From Sipunculus nudus (lineage: Eukaryota; Annelida; Sipuncula; Golfingiida; Sipunculidae): a stretch of DNA of 64,000 nt. The DNA lies in assembly GCA_026874595.1 (NCBI GenBank), contig CM049307.1:76920643-76984642 (forward strand), written 5' to 3'. Below, piece after piece: positions 1-10,357 of this stretch. Both the position numbers and the translations under genes were made by a program. The first letter of the stretch is position 1; each line of letters begins with the position of its first letter. The notes under the pieces were generated by a model that did no database searches, had not been told where the DNA came from, and worked only from the letters and a program-made list of their open reading frames with translations.

Positions 1-388
1 ACTGTAGTACTTCTTGCGACAAAACATGACTGATCTGTCACAACAATGCAACGATCACCTAAAAATTCATAACATTATTGATAAACATCTCCTAAACCGC
101 TTAATTGACAATAAAGTCAATACTCGCCTGACAAAACTTACAAGTCAATGTGAGTCAAAAGATTTCAAAAAGCTCCCTTATTTCTGGCTTCTAGTAACTC
201 CTCCTGTTAGGGGTCACATAAAAATAAAGGTCAACACAAAAAAGGAAATAACATTGAAATAATGACATCCAGAACAGTAAACGAAATCCATTAGACAAAC
301 AGTCTATTACAACCTTAGATTAAATGCTAATCGATGATCTGATAAAAAAAAAGCCAGAACCATAACAGTCTCTACCAATTAACTCAAG

Positions 389-760
389 AAGCCATTTCCA
401 GAAATTCAGGTTCTTCAAGATCCAGTGATTATCAGGAAACTAATGTGTAGCTCCACCAAAGGGGAAATTTTTGGTCAAATCCTGCACAACGCAGCTGGTC
501 ATTAGCCGACTGTGACCAATGTGAATAAAGATTTGTACGACATAACCAGCCCATGCATATCTGTGTATGACAGCCTTTATGACACAGTAACACCTAGGAC
601 GAAAATGCTGGCAGCAACCTTGGTGAATACAAATGAAAAGATGATGAAAATACACATCAAGAATTTCAGAAGCAGAAGGAGGGTGGGACTGTGGACTCTT
701 TGTCATATCATCTGTCACATCGATATATTGTGGCAAAGATCCAGCAGTCATTGTATATGA
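389..760 (+). pseudogene. Ulp1-like cysteine protease domain remnant from a mobile element
   Basis: One frame, the same as that of an 82-residue ORF at 14-262, reads like the protease part of Ulp1/adenain-type (C48) proteins carried by invertebrate transposable elements. There is a K-x-F-P-E-I-Q...LQDP segment near 389-430, then G-Q-I-L-H...A-G-H followed by TAG at 503-505 where these proteins usually have Trp, then VYDSLYD around 555-580 and a degraded GLW-TLC segment near 685-705 where the catalytic Cys region is expected. The stop codon and the loss of a clear Q...DCG motif make this a pseudogene. A PHD finger follows at 891 in another frame, matching the protease-plus-PHD layout of such elements. 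Family assignment is by recognition of motif order only. Confidence 0.5.
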
Positions 761-890
761 TCAAAAATTGATGAGAAGCAATAAATTGGAAAGCTTTGAA
801 AAACAAGAATTAAACCTTTTTCCTTAAATAAGTAATACCATTTCCTCTTACACAAGAGGCAGCACAAAAAGACGTTCTTTAACAGTCCCC

Positions 891-1061
891 GTTTACTGTA
901 CATGAAGGTAGCCCGACAATGGAGAAGAAAGAATGATTCAATGTTGCACCTGCCCAGGCTGGTTCCGTCAGACCTGCCTCTCAGTTAAGAAAGAGGTCTT
1001 CAAACTCCCTTACCTAAGCAATTATTGGAAATGCAGAACCTGTTCATCTTTTGTACACTAA
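891..1061 (+). pseudogene. PHD zinc-finger remnant, C-terminal end of element protein
   Basis: The frame from 891 to the TAA at 1059-1061 carries a PHD-finger pattern: VYC, then DNGEERMIQC, CTC, PGWFRQTC and a terminal WKCRTC just before the stop. Two in-frame stops (TGA at 903-905 where the second Cys of the first pair is expected, and TAG at 909-911) break the first zinc knuckle. PHD fingers usually read chromatin marks; here the context is the preceding Ulp1-like fragment, so this is probably the C-terminus of the same decayed transposon protein, displaced by a frameshift between 760 and 891. Confidence 0.55.
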
Positions 1062-1877
1062 ATGATTTATACGTTATGTCTTTATTCAAATTAAAAGGGT
1101 CATCAAACTGGAATGAAAATGGTAATATAGCATTAACTGTACTCCCCGAGTCCTAATGATTTGTAGTTTCAATATATACACAGGATGTCTCTAAATATCA
1201 CAGGAATTGGTGTTGAACAGAGACTTTGGTGGATTCGAGACTTCCGCGTGTCCGTTGAGTTCCTGACCATCTGCTACAACTGGCGACGAAGCTAGTAGGT
1301 GAGGGCATTTTCCTTTTCGATTAGCGATTTTCTGTTAATTCTGAAACTTTGTTGTCAACTTCGCCCGGCGGCCGTCTGCACCTGCGATTTGTCAGTAGCT
1401 CGGCCCCGGTCGGTCTCTTGTTCGCTTGTTGACCCCCCGATATTTGGTCACTAATTCCCGTTTTGGAGCTATATTATTGTATTTTCCCGGTAGTTTTAGG
1501 GTATTTAGCTGCTCTCGGATTTTTTTCCCACCTATCCCCACTTTGGCCCACCTAGTGTCTTGCTTTTTTGGCGAAGTTGTTCATCAGTTTGCATCTGATG
1601 AAGAGATTATTTTAACATTGGTTAGTATTATTGGTGATTATTGCTTGCATTGAGGGGACATTTTGTGCTAGATTTCAGTTCTGTACCGATTTTCATGGGA
1701 TTTTAGGCCTTTGTTCATACTTGTTGTGGTCCATGACGTGCTGCCACCTCCCTGCGTTTTATGCAACTATTACTTAGCCTTTTCTCTTTTCAGTTTATCA
1801 CTCCGTCCTGTGCTGCTATCTGCCAACCATTAGTGTAACTATATCTTGCATGCTTTTTTAACTATGGTTCTGTCGTG

Positions 1878-1946
1878 CAAGATACTCTGATAGACACTGG
1901 AGCAGACTTTAGTTTTGTGGCGGAGGAACTCTTGTCTGATCTATAA
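1878..1946 (+). pseudogene. Retrotransposon aspartic protease fragment
   Basis: A short open frame ending at TAA 1944-1946 contains D-T-L-I-D-T-G-A-D-F-S-F-V, the flap-to-active-site strand of retropepsin-type proteases with the catalytic Asp retained. It is far too short (about 22 residues) to be functional and belongs to the Gypsy remnant around it. Confidence 0.6.
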
Positions 1947-2788
1947 GTACAGTCATCAGAAGTCCCAATATCATGTAAAGGCGTTAGTGGCGAATCTGTG
2001 GCTGTTATAGTTGAACTTATACAGTATGTTTATTTGGCGCAGTAACGAGTGAGACATCATCGTTTTCTTGTTGTTCGTTGACTGTGGTAATAATGAAATT
2101 ACGGACTGACCTCATCAAATTATTAAGACCAGTAACTTTGATTATTAAGTGGAGCCTCCCCGGGAGCTCAAGGCGACGATCCGCCCAGCCAGTTCAGTAA
2201 TCCGGGGCAACAAGTGAGGTCTGGTTACGTGTGGCTAATACTAACAGTACACTCGAAACCCTGAATACCGGAGAATAAACTGCTACATTGTATCCTGATA
2301 TATTTATTCTTTCCCAACCATCAGTACTTGGAATCAATGGTGACAGGAGCGGAGGTAACTCCAAATCTGGGGGACAATTTAAATGACCACGAAAGCTAAG
2401 AAATGACTGAACTGATCAATCAGTATGCCGACTTGTTTTGGAACCGAAGTCGAAAATTCCTGTTGTCGATGTAGGGGTAATGCACGCGATAACCTTAAAA
2501 CCCGGGGTAGCGCCATGGGAAATGAGATCCGTTCCTCATTCAATGCCCCCAAAAACCGGGGATTGAGGATTACCAGATCGTCTGGGTGGAACCAGATATT
2601 TTTCAACCATAGATCTGAATCTGGCTTTCATTAAATGCCATGCAGGTGCAAAACCGCCCCTTGACAAGTTTCGTAGTGCCATGGGGACAGTTTTGGTAAA
2701 AGCAGGGGTATCCGTTCGACCTCATGAGAGCTTATAAAGATTTATGTACGTAGTTCTGGGCGAATGCAAGTACAGAGACGCTTTGTGT

Positions 2789-3230
2789 TACCTGGATAAC
2801 ATTCTGGTGTGGAGCGGCGATTTGAATTAACACTATGGAGGTGTTACAAAAGTTTAAGGTCGCCGGGTTATTGCTTGCCCTTCAGAATTTTACATGTGTC
2901 ACTGACAAGGTCGAGTATCTCGGACAAGTGTTTTCAATGGATGTTTGTCAATTCATGAAGCACGAGTCAACAGCGGCGGTACACGACAACCAAGAAGAAA
3001 CTGTTAGCCGTAATTTTTGCTGTAAGAACGTTCAGGATATGTTTGAGTTAACATTCTGACCCTATAACAGGTCACCGTGCACACGGCTGGCTTAATAGCC
3101 TTGATATAAATGATCAAGAGGGTCGTCGAGCACGTTCAGTAGAATATCTCCAGGATTTTACCTTCAACCTGATCCACAAGGCAGAGAAAAACCCTGAAAT
3201 GGCCATGGCCGACAATTTCTCATGCGTTTG
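2789..3230 (+). pseudogene. Reverse transcriptase C-terminal part and RNase H fragment
   Basis: The segment starts with the mutated YLDN box, hits a stop after NILVWSGDLN, resumes in another frame at 2835 with MEVLQKFKVAGLLLAL and EYLGQVFS, then shifts again into RNase H-like sequence. At least two frameshifts and an altered catalytic motif make it inactive. Order and spacing are as expected for Ty3/Gypsy pol. Confidence 0.65.
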
Positions 3231-3394
3231 TGCCGATGGGAATGTTATTGCTTCCATCGTAACCAACATACCGAACAGAGATAATCTCAGCTGGGACTCT
3301 CGAGGAAGATTTCCCTTGATATGTAGTACTTTTACCTGTTTAGCAAAAAAAAAACTGATTTTTATGCTTTTCGCTGATCATATAACATTCGTCC

Positions 3395-3510
3395 GGCCAT
3401 CCGGCCGTCTATCCGTTAACAAGGTACAAATCGTATCCACTGGACCTGGAATCTTCTAAGTTTCCATCCAGAGAGGTCCATGAAAAATCTCCTTGAAAAC
3501 CTGGAAATTC
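3395..3510 (+). repeat. Partial copy of the 28.5-29.7 kb interspersed repeat
   Basis: CCGTTAACAAGGTACAAATC and the following CTGGACCTGGAATCTTCT block closely match the start of each tandem unit at 28558, 28906 and 29230. The GTCCGTCC-rich lead-in is also shared. A single diverged copy, without the tandem core. Confidence 0.7.
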
Positions 3511-4203
3511 TGAGGTGGAAAAGGGAAATCTGTTAAAATCTTTTATTTGTGGTTTACAAGAAAAAAAATGTGACCTTATCCCACATGAGTTAAAGCCTTT
3601 CATGGCATGAAATCTGTCTTATAATGTTTATGATTCTCAAACAAATATTTTAAAAAATATGATGTACAATAATGAGGTATAATAAGGACAATTTTTGAAA
3701 TCATGGTATCTGCCTGAAATCAAATTCACAAGTATTCTGCATGACATCGAGATATCGGCCAAGTCGACCTTATTTTGTTGACATGATACCAAATGTATTG
3801 TCTTATTGTAAATAAAAGTGTGAACAGCCTGGTTATATAAATAAATTGTACGTATGGTATTTGCGTATAACCACGTAGTCCTGATCCTCATTTTGCCCAA
3901 CTTGCCTAATCTTTTATGCAACTGTATTTATTTAATAATCTTAGTTGTGCGTATAAATGTTGTGTATCTTTGTATAATTATCTTTTGTTAACTGTTTTAT
4001 TACATCTAGGGTCTCCATTGGTGCACTATGTTTGACTCGAGCCATAAAGTTACAAAATAAATACAAGGTTACACATGATTAACTTTTCTGCTCACGGTAT
4101 CAGGTGTTGCGACTGAGGAAGAATTAAGAATAATACATGATCGGTCGATCCACCGTTGGCGCAAACCCCATCGGCCGATGGGCCAGGTCGACCGATAGCG
4201 CGT

Positions 4204-4250
4204 GACACACACACACACACCCTCATACACACACACACATATATATATAC
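4204..4250 (+). repeat. CA/TA compound microsatellite
   Basis: Alternating (CA)n blocks interrupted by CCTCAT, followed by a short (TA)n. Confidence 0.9.
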
Positions 4251-4520
4251 AAAAAACATGACAAAGTGATCAATAAATATATATGATACATCATATGTTA
4301 CTTCTACAAGAAAAATTTCAATGCATATGTGGTGCTATTTATAAATACTGCAATTTTATGGAATAAAGGTTATATTAATTTATATTCATATATAAGGTAC
4401 GTGTTAATACCAAATTATTTCGCCATGAGTTTACAATATGATTTAAATAAAGTAAATAACTGCAAGTGTGTATTTCCATTATTTTTAATACTGATAATAT
4501 GTAACATGTCCTCCATGCAG

Positions 4521-4992
4521 ATGTTCCATTCAGGGAGGGCACGCTTCTCGTTGATCTGAAAGAGTTGGCGAAGAGCAACCAGCCGGAGCGGTACATCACA
4601 GATACGATTGCCGAGGAGAGCGGCCACACGGTAAAAAAATAAAATATCAATCCTGCATGCTTGTGTATGTGGTATTTTGTAAGATTATTGTCCCGATATT
4701 TGTAGTTGTGATTGTTTTAATTATATAGATACATGTTCTTTTATTCAATACGTTTATGCAGGTTCTAAGGCTACCTCCGTACCATGCCAACCTCAATCCC
4801 ATTGAGCTATGCTGGGCGTCAGTGAAGAGGTACGTGGCCGCCCATAACGCCACGGGCAAGATGGATACCGTACAGGAGCCTTTAGCAGAAGCCAAAAACA
4901 AATTCACAAACAGTGATTTACCACTTGATCACAATTTTAGAGGGTGTTTGTTGTTAGACCCGTTCTATCATTGTACTTGTACAACATTTTGA
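4521..4992 (+). CDS. Tc1/IS630-like DDE transposase C-terminal part, two exons
   Basis: Exon 4521-4630 and exon 4762-4992 join across a 131-bp intron (donor ACG|GTAAAA, acceptor TTATGCAG|GTT). The first exon enters from upstream with a split codon (acceptor CCATGCAG at 4520) and encodes V-P-F-R-E-G-T...QPERYITDTIAEESGHT. The second opens V-L-R-L-P-P-Y-H-A-N-L-N-P-I-E-L, the hallmark C-terminal block of Tc1/mariner-type and IS630-type transposases; NPIE holds the third catalytic acidic residue. The splice rebuilds GHTVLRLPPYH exactly as expected of an unbroken protein, so the intron looks real. The N-terminal DD part was not found upstream. A PHD-like exon follows at 5192, which could belong to the same gene. 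It may be a transposon or a domesticated copy. Confidence 0.6.
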
Positions 4993-5121
4993 TATATTTA
5001 TATATCATATATATATATTGATAAAACACAGAAAAAAGTTACAACACATGTGCCCTCAAAAACTGTAGGTGTAAAATTTAAGTGAGTTATTTAATAATTG
5101 GACATATTTATATATAATTAT

Positions 5122-5124
5122 TAA

Positions 5125-5161
<37 letters not shown>

Positions 5162-5175
5162 ATTATTATAGCTAG
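5122..5175 (+). repeat. (ATT)n microsatellite
   Basis: About 15 ATT/TTA units, slightly imperfect at the right end, in the gap between the transposase exon and the PHD-like exon. Confidence 0.9.
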
Positions 5176-5191
5176 ACACCACTGCCTGCAG

Positions 5192-5282
5192 ATATATACT
5201 GTTCGTTACATGATGGCGGTGACGAGGACTGGCTGGGCTGTGACACTTGTGATGCTTGGTATCACAAAACATGCCTAGATAG
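5192..5282 (+). CDS. PHD-finger-like exon (partial zinc finger)
   Basis: Flanked by an acceptor (ACTGCCTGCAG at 5191) and a donor (AG|GTATTA at 5283), the exon reads through without a stop as IYCSLHDGGDEDWLGCDTCD, then AWYHKTCLDR. The CDTC knuckle, the W-Y-H and the following Cys match the second half of a PHD finger; the first Cys pair would need a neighbouring exon. It lies 200 bp after the transposase exon on the same strand, so a transposase-PHD fusion is possible; a separate gene fragment is the alternative. Confidence 0.45.
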
Positions 5283-5289
5283 GTATTAA

Positions 5290-6780
5290 CTTATTATAAA
5301 GGTTCGTTCCATGTCCACGTATATTCGTGAATTGGCAGGCTAATGTATTTGTAAAGTGGATCAAGCAGGCCTCCAAGAAGAATATGGCTAAGTGACGTCA
5401 TTTTACCCTAAATCCCTGAGTTCATGCAGACCCTATATGCGTGAAAATCGCTCCCGTGGCTAATAAACACAGATACACACACTCACATATTCTGACGCAC
5501 ATGAAAACACCCCAGTTACAAATTCATGTTTTAACGATATTCAAGCATATAGAGGCACATGCAAAAATCCCTTTATCTGTAATCGCCATCGTACTGTTTT
5601 ATAATGTCCTTTTACAAAAAAATCACCGTCTATAAACGATGTAGCACGCGCTTGTGCAGTAGTACGTGAGTGTTGTACATTATTGTATTTACACAAACTC
5701 GTATTCACATATAAAAAAGGGTTAACCTTAGTATAACTAAATGCTAACTAAATGTATAACTAAATATGCTAAATATATATCATGAAGATAAATACATGAA
5801 TAGTACGCGAATACCCACTTGGAAGTCTAAGACAATTGTACACTCTAGGATATAAACTAAAACATATAAAACAATATGCAAACGAGAATATGAGAATGTA
5901 AAACATAAAGTAAGTATATATAAATTATAAAATGTTCTGCTACATTAAACTGTATAAGGGCCTAAAAAGTCTTTGTAAAAGTTAGTAATCCAACTAAGTG
6001 GCAATTGATCCCTAAGAAAAGGACAAGCATAATATGTGACAGATATATGTATAAGTATACATCTAATTTAAAAAATGCTAGTTGGCGTCGATTAAGTGTT
6101 CACTCTCCGAGGCTGACTTGAAAATAAGCTGATATACAAGACGGATATGAATAATAAAAACTAGACATTAACACATGAACGAAAGTACAAATCATGATAA
6201 TGGTGAACTCATTTGCTATAAACTAAAATAAGACAGCACATATGTAAATTACGAGAGATCTAATAAATTGGCGAATATCAGGTAAGAATACATATGATTA
6301 TAAAATGTTCTGTATCGAACTTTTTGTGCAAGTACTTTAAATAATAGCTATCTGAGGCGGTCTTTAAACTAAATGGCAGGTGATTCCAAAGACAGGGATC
6401 AGTGTAACAAAAACTGGACTATCATTCACTTCTGGGCATAGGAAAGGTTAGATTGGGGTTAGCAGAAGATCTTGTTTTGTATGGATTCTCTTGATAATTA
6501 AGAACATTTTTTTTTAAATACAGTTACGTCTTCAGACAAACATTTATATACAAGTACACACATAAAGAAGCGATACCTCTGTTCCTATTGCAGCCAATTA
6601 TATTTTCTACATAATTGGTCATAACTCAGGAAAATTATATGGACAGGGTCTTGCATTGCCCTGTGTATTTTTTTTTCACACAGCTAGCTTTAGAAAGTTA
6701 CCCAGTAGATATAACAAATATGACCGGAACTTCCTAGTTTTATGCTCTGTAGGAACATGTCAGTATTCTACTAAAAGCTG
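5290..6780. other. No gene recognised; AT-rich, weak internal repetition
   Basis: No coding motifs were found. Two stretches, about 5930-6040 and 6290-6420, share TATAAAATGTTCTG and a TAA(G/A)TGGCA block at similar spacing and look like diverged copies of one interspersed repeat. Confidence 0.5.
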
Positions 6781-7115
6781 GAATGTATTAAGGGGCGGAT
6801 CCAGGATTTAGGAAAATTAGGGTCCAAACCAGGAGGACTTATGACAAGGCCAAAAAAGGTCCCCTTGTAAGCAAAAGATGAGGTCAAGGCAAAACTTAGC
6901 TAAAACCCTTTGAAAAAAGTTGAGTTTGGAATGCCACAAGCAGCGGATCCAGGGGTCGGATCCCTAGACCCCTACAGCTTACATTCCAGCTAGACGACTT
7001 TGGGATGGACGATATTCCGAATGGATGAAATTCTGAATGGCAACAATATAACATAATACGTAATAAGTAGTTAAAGTAGATGTATTTGATACAGCGTTTA
7101 AGTTATACATAACAG

Positions 7116-7267
7116 TTACGGAGTGACATAAAAGCGGACCGAACTATCTCGCTAGTGAAGCTTGCTTTTCTAGCGAAGCGGGTGAACACCGGACTTGTGC
7201 GCCACCGACATGTGTTCGAATCCCAGATCGGCCTAATGTTTTCCCCTAAGTAATTTGTCTCTGTAAA
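7116..7267 (+). mobile_element. tRNA-derived SINE, copy 1
   Basis: Shares a ~150-bp body with copies at 7388, 8833 and 36056. It contains an A-box-like TAGCGAAGCGG and, about 45 bp later, a B-box-like GTTCGAATCC, the two internal RNA polymerase III promoter boxes of a tRNA head. A unique-looking tail ending AATTTGTCTCTGTAA follows. Confidence 0.55.
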
Positions 7268-7387
7268 AGATGGGGGTTCGTCGAACGTGACGGTAAACTT
7301 TGTGGCCCAGGGAATAAGCTCACCAAATTGTGAATCCTGGGATAATAGATCTTGTTTTGATTGCAGCAATCTCTTAAGAGGGCTTTT

Positions 7388-7542
7388 GTTATGGGGTAAC
7401 ATAAAATCGGACCGAACATTCTCGCTAGCCAAGCTTGTTTTTCCTGGGAAGCGGTTGGTACGCCGGACTTGTGCGCCACCGACATATGTTCGAATCCCGG
7501 AACGGCCAAGTATTTTTCCCCTTAGCAATTTGTCTTCGTACC
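7388..7542 (+). mobile_element. tRNA-derived SINE, copy 2
   Basis: Same body as copy 1, with GTTCGAATCC at about 7488 and a tail CAATTTGTCTTCGTA. It sits at the start of duplication unit 1. Confidence 0.55.
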
Positions 7543-7700
7543 CTAATCCTAATACCAAAAACCATAATCTAACCCTAACCTAAAACCAACTTATCTAACT
7601 TAACCAAAAAACCTAACCGAACCCTATAACCCTCACCCAACCCAAAACTAAAAACCTAACCTTTAACCCTTACTAAAACCTAACCCTAGCCCCAACTACA
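7543..7700 (+). repeat. Degenerate telomere-like (CTAACC)n stretch
   Basis: Irregular words such as CTAACCCTAACC, AACCTAAC and CCCTTACT recur for about 150 bp immediately after the SINE. The consensus is close to the metazoan telomere CCCTAA but heavily degenerate. It could be an interstitial telomeric relic or simply the SINE's tail repeat. Confidence 0.55.
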
Positions 7701-7845
7701 GTAGTAATTCCCCAATTACCCTCCTTGAACTCCTTCTGACGTATCAAATTATATTGTCGTCTTCGGAATGTCTTCCATTCAGAATGTCGTCAATCCCAGA
7801 GTCTTCAATCCCGAAGTCGTCCAGGTGGAATGACAGCTCCGTACA

Positions 7846-7871
7846 CCCCCCCCCCCCCCCCCCCCCCCCCC
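7846..7871 (+). repeat. Poly-C tract (26 bases)
   Basis: An uninterrupted run of C. The equivalent tract in duplication unit 2 is 18 bases (9281-9298), showing length drift since duplication. Confidence 0.95.
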
Positions 7872-8832
7872 GGATCCGCCTCTAGCATTCCAAACTCATG
7901 TCTCCAGAAAGCACATAAATGCCACACAGGTTGATGGCGGTGATTTAAATGATAAACACACAGATAGTATTATAGTAACGATGATCATGACGTAAACATA
8001 TTTATGGCAGAACTTGATATAAATACCGTTCAATCTTTATATTACTAATAGGTAATGGCCTAGTTTGTGTGTTGTAACCACTGTTTTTTGTTTGTTTGTT
8101 TGTTTTTACATTTTAAGTATCAATGGGAAAATATTTTCACATATGCCAATGTACTATTTTAATTTTGTAGTTGATCAGCAATGGCAGGCCACCCTGAGCT
8201 ATTAACACCCAGGTCCAGGTTACTGTGACCAGTAAGGCTTAATCCACCACTGGCATGCAGATGACTCTTAAATACTACTGTGAATACTAGTGATGGGAAT
8301 CAGTTGGAATTTAATTTTTAAGTTATGCAATGATTTTTCATTCTGGTTGACATTTATCAATCGATTCAATAGACAATCAGTATGAACAGGTTTAGAAGTA
8401 TGAAATATATAACCGAAGGAAGGGCGGCACATCCTCCAAACTCAAGAGTGCTATTAAGACTTGTTTGCAGTTATAGTATAATAAAAATACTATCTAATAC
8501 TTATAAAAGGAATTCAGTTCACGTTTGTGCGCAATGTTCTCTAAAACCGCGCTGTGTACAATATTGTGCCATACATCATTTTAAAGGTTATTATCCCTGC
8601 AGTGACATAGGCGATATGAAAATAAATAATTTTTAATATACATATAATTTTGAGTGATTTTTCCATTTTTTTAACCGAGCACAACCGAACTGTCTTCGGC
8701 AATTACCGGAATGCGTGCATCCTGGTCACTTAACCCCTAATACTAAGGACTATTGTTCATATGAATAGCGCATGCTTTCAATGAGGGATTATAGATCTTG
8801 TTTTGATTGCAGCACGCTCTTAAGAGGGCTTT

Positions 8833-8988
8833 TGTTATGGGGTAACATAAAATCGGACCGAACATTCTCGCTAGCCAAGCTTGCTTTTCCTGGGAAGCGG
8901 TTGGTACGCCGGACTTGTGCGCCACCGACATATGTTCGAATCCCGGAACGGCCAAGTATTTTTCCCCTTAGCAATTTGTCTTCGTACC
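8833..8988 (+). mobile_element. tRNA-derived SINE, copy 3 (duplicated copy 2)
   Basis: Nearly base-for-base the same as copy 2 at 7388, carried along by the segmental duplication rather than inserted independently. Confidence 0.6.
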
Positions 8989-9980
8989 CTAATCCTAATA
9001 CTAAAAACCATAATCTAACCCTAACCTAAAACCAACTTATATAACTTAACCAAAAAACCTAACCGAACCCTATAACCCTCACCCAACCCAAAACTAAAAA
9101 CCTAACCTTTAACCCTTACTAAAACCTAACCCTAGTCCCAACTACAGTAGTAATTCCCCAATTACCCTCCTTGAACTCCTTCTGACGTATCAAATTATAT
9201 TGTCGTCTTCGATTCAGAATGTCGTCAATCCCAGAGTCTTCAATCCCGAAGTCGTCCAGGTGGAATGACAGCTCCGTACACCCCCCCCCCCCCCCCCCGG
9301 ATCCGCCTCTAGCATTCCAAACTCATGTCTCCAGAAAGCACATAAATGCCACACAGGTTGATGGCGGTGATTTAAATGATAAACACACAGATAGTATTAT
9401 AGTAACGATGATCATGACGTAAACATATTTATGGCAGAACTTGATATAAATACCGTTCAATCTTTATATTACTAATATGTAATGGCCTAGTTTGTGTGTT
9501 GTAACCACTGTTTTTTGTTTGTTTGTTTGTTTTTACATTTTAAGTATCAATGGGAAAATATTTTCATATATGCCAATGTACTATTTTAATTTTGTAGTTG
9601 ATCAGCAATGGCAGGCCACCCTGAGCTATAAACACCCAGGTCCAGGTTACTGTGACCAGTAAGGCTTAATCCACCACTGGCATGCAGATGACTCTTAAAT
9701 ACTACTGTGAATACTAGTGATGGGAATCAGTTGGAATTTAAGTTTTAAGTTATGCAATGATTTTCATTCTGGTTGACATTTATCAATCGATTCAATAGAC
9801 AATCAGTATGAACAGGTTTAGAAGTATGAAATATATAACCGAAGGAAGGGCGGCACATCCTCCAAACTCAAGAGTGCTATTAAGACTTGTTTGCAGTTAT
9901 AGTATAATAAAAATACTATCTAATACTTATAAAAGGAATTCAGTTCACGTTTGTGCGCAATGTTCTCTAAAACCGCGCTG

Positions 9981-10256
9981 TGTACAATATTGTGCCAAAC
10001 ATCATTTTAAAGGTTATTATCCCCGCAGTGACATAGGCGATATGAAAATAAATAATTTTTAATATACATATAATTTTGAGTGATTTTTCCATTTTTTTAA
10101 CCGAGCACAACCGAACAATATTGTACAATATTGTGCCATACATCATTTTAAAGGTTATTATCCCCGCAGTGACATAGGCGATATGAAAATAAATAATTTT
10201 TAATATACATATAATTTTGAGTGATTTTTCCATTTTTTTAACCGAGCACAACCGAA
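9981..10256 (+). repeat. 141-bp tandem duplication nested in unit 2
   Basis: TGTACAATATTGTGCCA starts at 9981 and again at 10122, and both copies run through CCGAGCACAACCGAAC. Only unit 2 has this second copy, so it arose after the 1.4-kb duplication. Confidence 0.85.
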
Positions 10257-10357
10257 CTGTCTTCGGCAATTACCGGAATGCGTGCATCGTGGTCACTTAA
10301 CCCCTAATACTAAGGACTATTGTTCATATGAATAGCGCATGCTTTCAATGAGGGATT

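Larger units (their letters stand above)
1275..3260 (+). mobile_element. Decayed Ty3/Gypsy LTR retrotransposon (protease, RT, RNase H pieces)
   Basis: Fragments in plus-strand order match a Gypsy pol gene. An aspartic-protease core L-I-D-T-G-A-D lies at 1887-1907; a pre-RT helix reading ELINQYADLF at 2409-2440; an RT catalytic box Y-L-D-N (normally YxDD, second Asp lost) at 2789-2800; an RT segment ending VEYLGQVFS at 2910-2937; an RNase H-like stretch LLAVIFAVRTF near 3000-3035; and a domain end resembling YLQDFTFNLIHK near 3145-3180. Frames change and stops intervene, no integrase is seen, and gag is not recognisable. TGGCGACGAAG at about 1282-1292 resembles the primer-binding-site region that follows the 5' LTR in Mag-like Gypsy elements, so the LTR edge may be just upstream. 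Confidence 0.7.
6791..7880 (+). mobile_element. Non-autonomous DNA element bounded by GGCGGATCC ends
   Basis: Left end AGGGGCGGATCCAGGA at 6791 and right end GGATCCGCCTCT at 7872 are inverted with respect to each other, a terminal motif common in hAT-like and MITE elements of animals. Inside are two SINE copies, a telomere-like stretch and a poly-C tract, so it may be a nest rather than one element. No clear target-site duplication was found. Confidence 0.4.
7345..8790 (+). repeat. Tandem segmental duplication, unit 1 (1446 bp)
   Basis: Begins ATAGATCTTGTTTTGATTGC and is followed directly by a nearly identical unit starting at 8791 with the same words. The unit holds a SINE copy, telomere-like CTAACC sequence, a 26-base poly-C tract, GGATCCGCC, a TGTTTGTTTG run and an AT-rich remainder. 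Differences from unit 2 are few: single bases, a ~16-bp indel near 7770 and the poly-C length. Confidence 0.9.
8791..10357 (+). repeat. Tandem segmental duplication, unit 2 (1567 bp)
   Basis: Near-identical to 7345-8790; both units end in GCTTTCAATGAGGGATT. It is longer because a ~141-bp internal stretch is itself repeated (9981-10256). The high identity indicates a recent event. Confidence 0.9.

Noticed and set aside
7103-7558. 151-codon minus-strand frame
   Set aside because: Runs antisense through two SINE copies; the repeated peptide is a translation of the repeat, not a gene.
6791-7880. Target-site duplication for the GGCGGATCC element
   Set aside because: Flanks (GTATTA and TAGCATTCC) do not match; only the inverted ends are supported.
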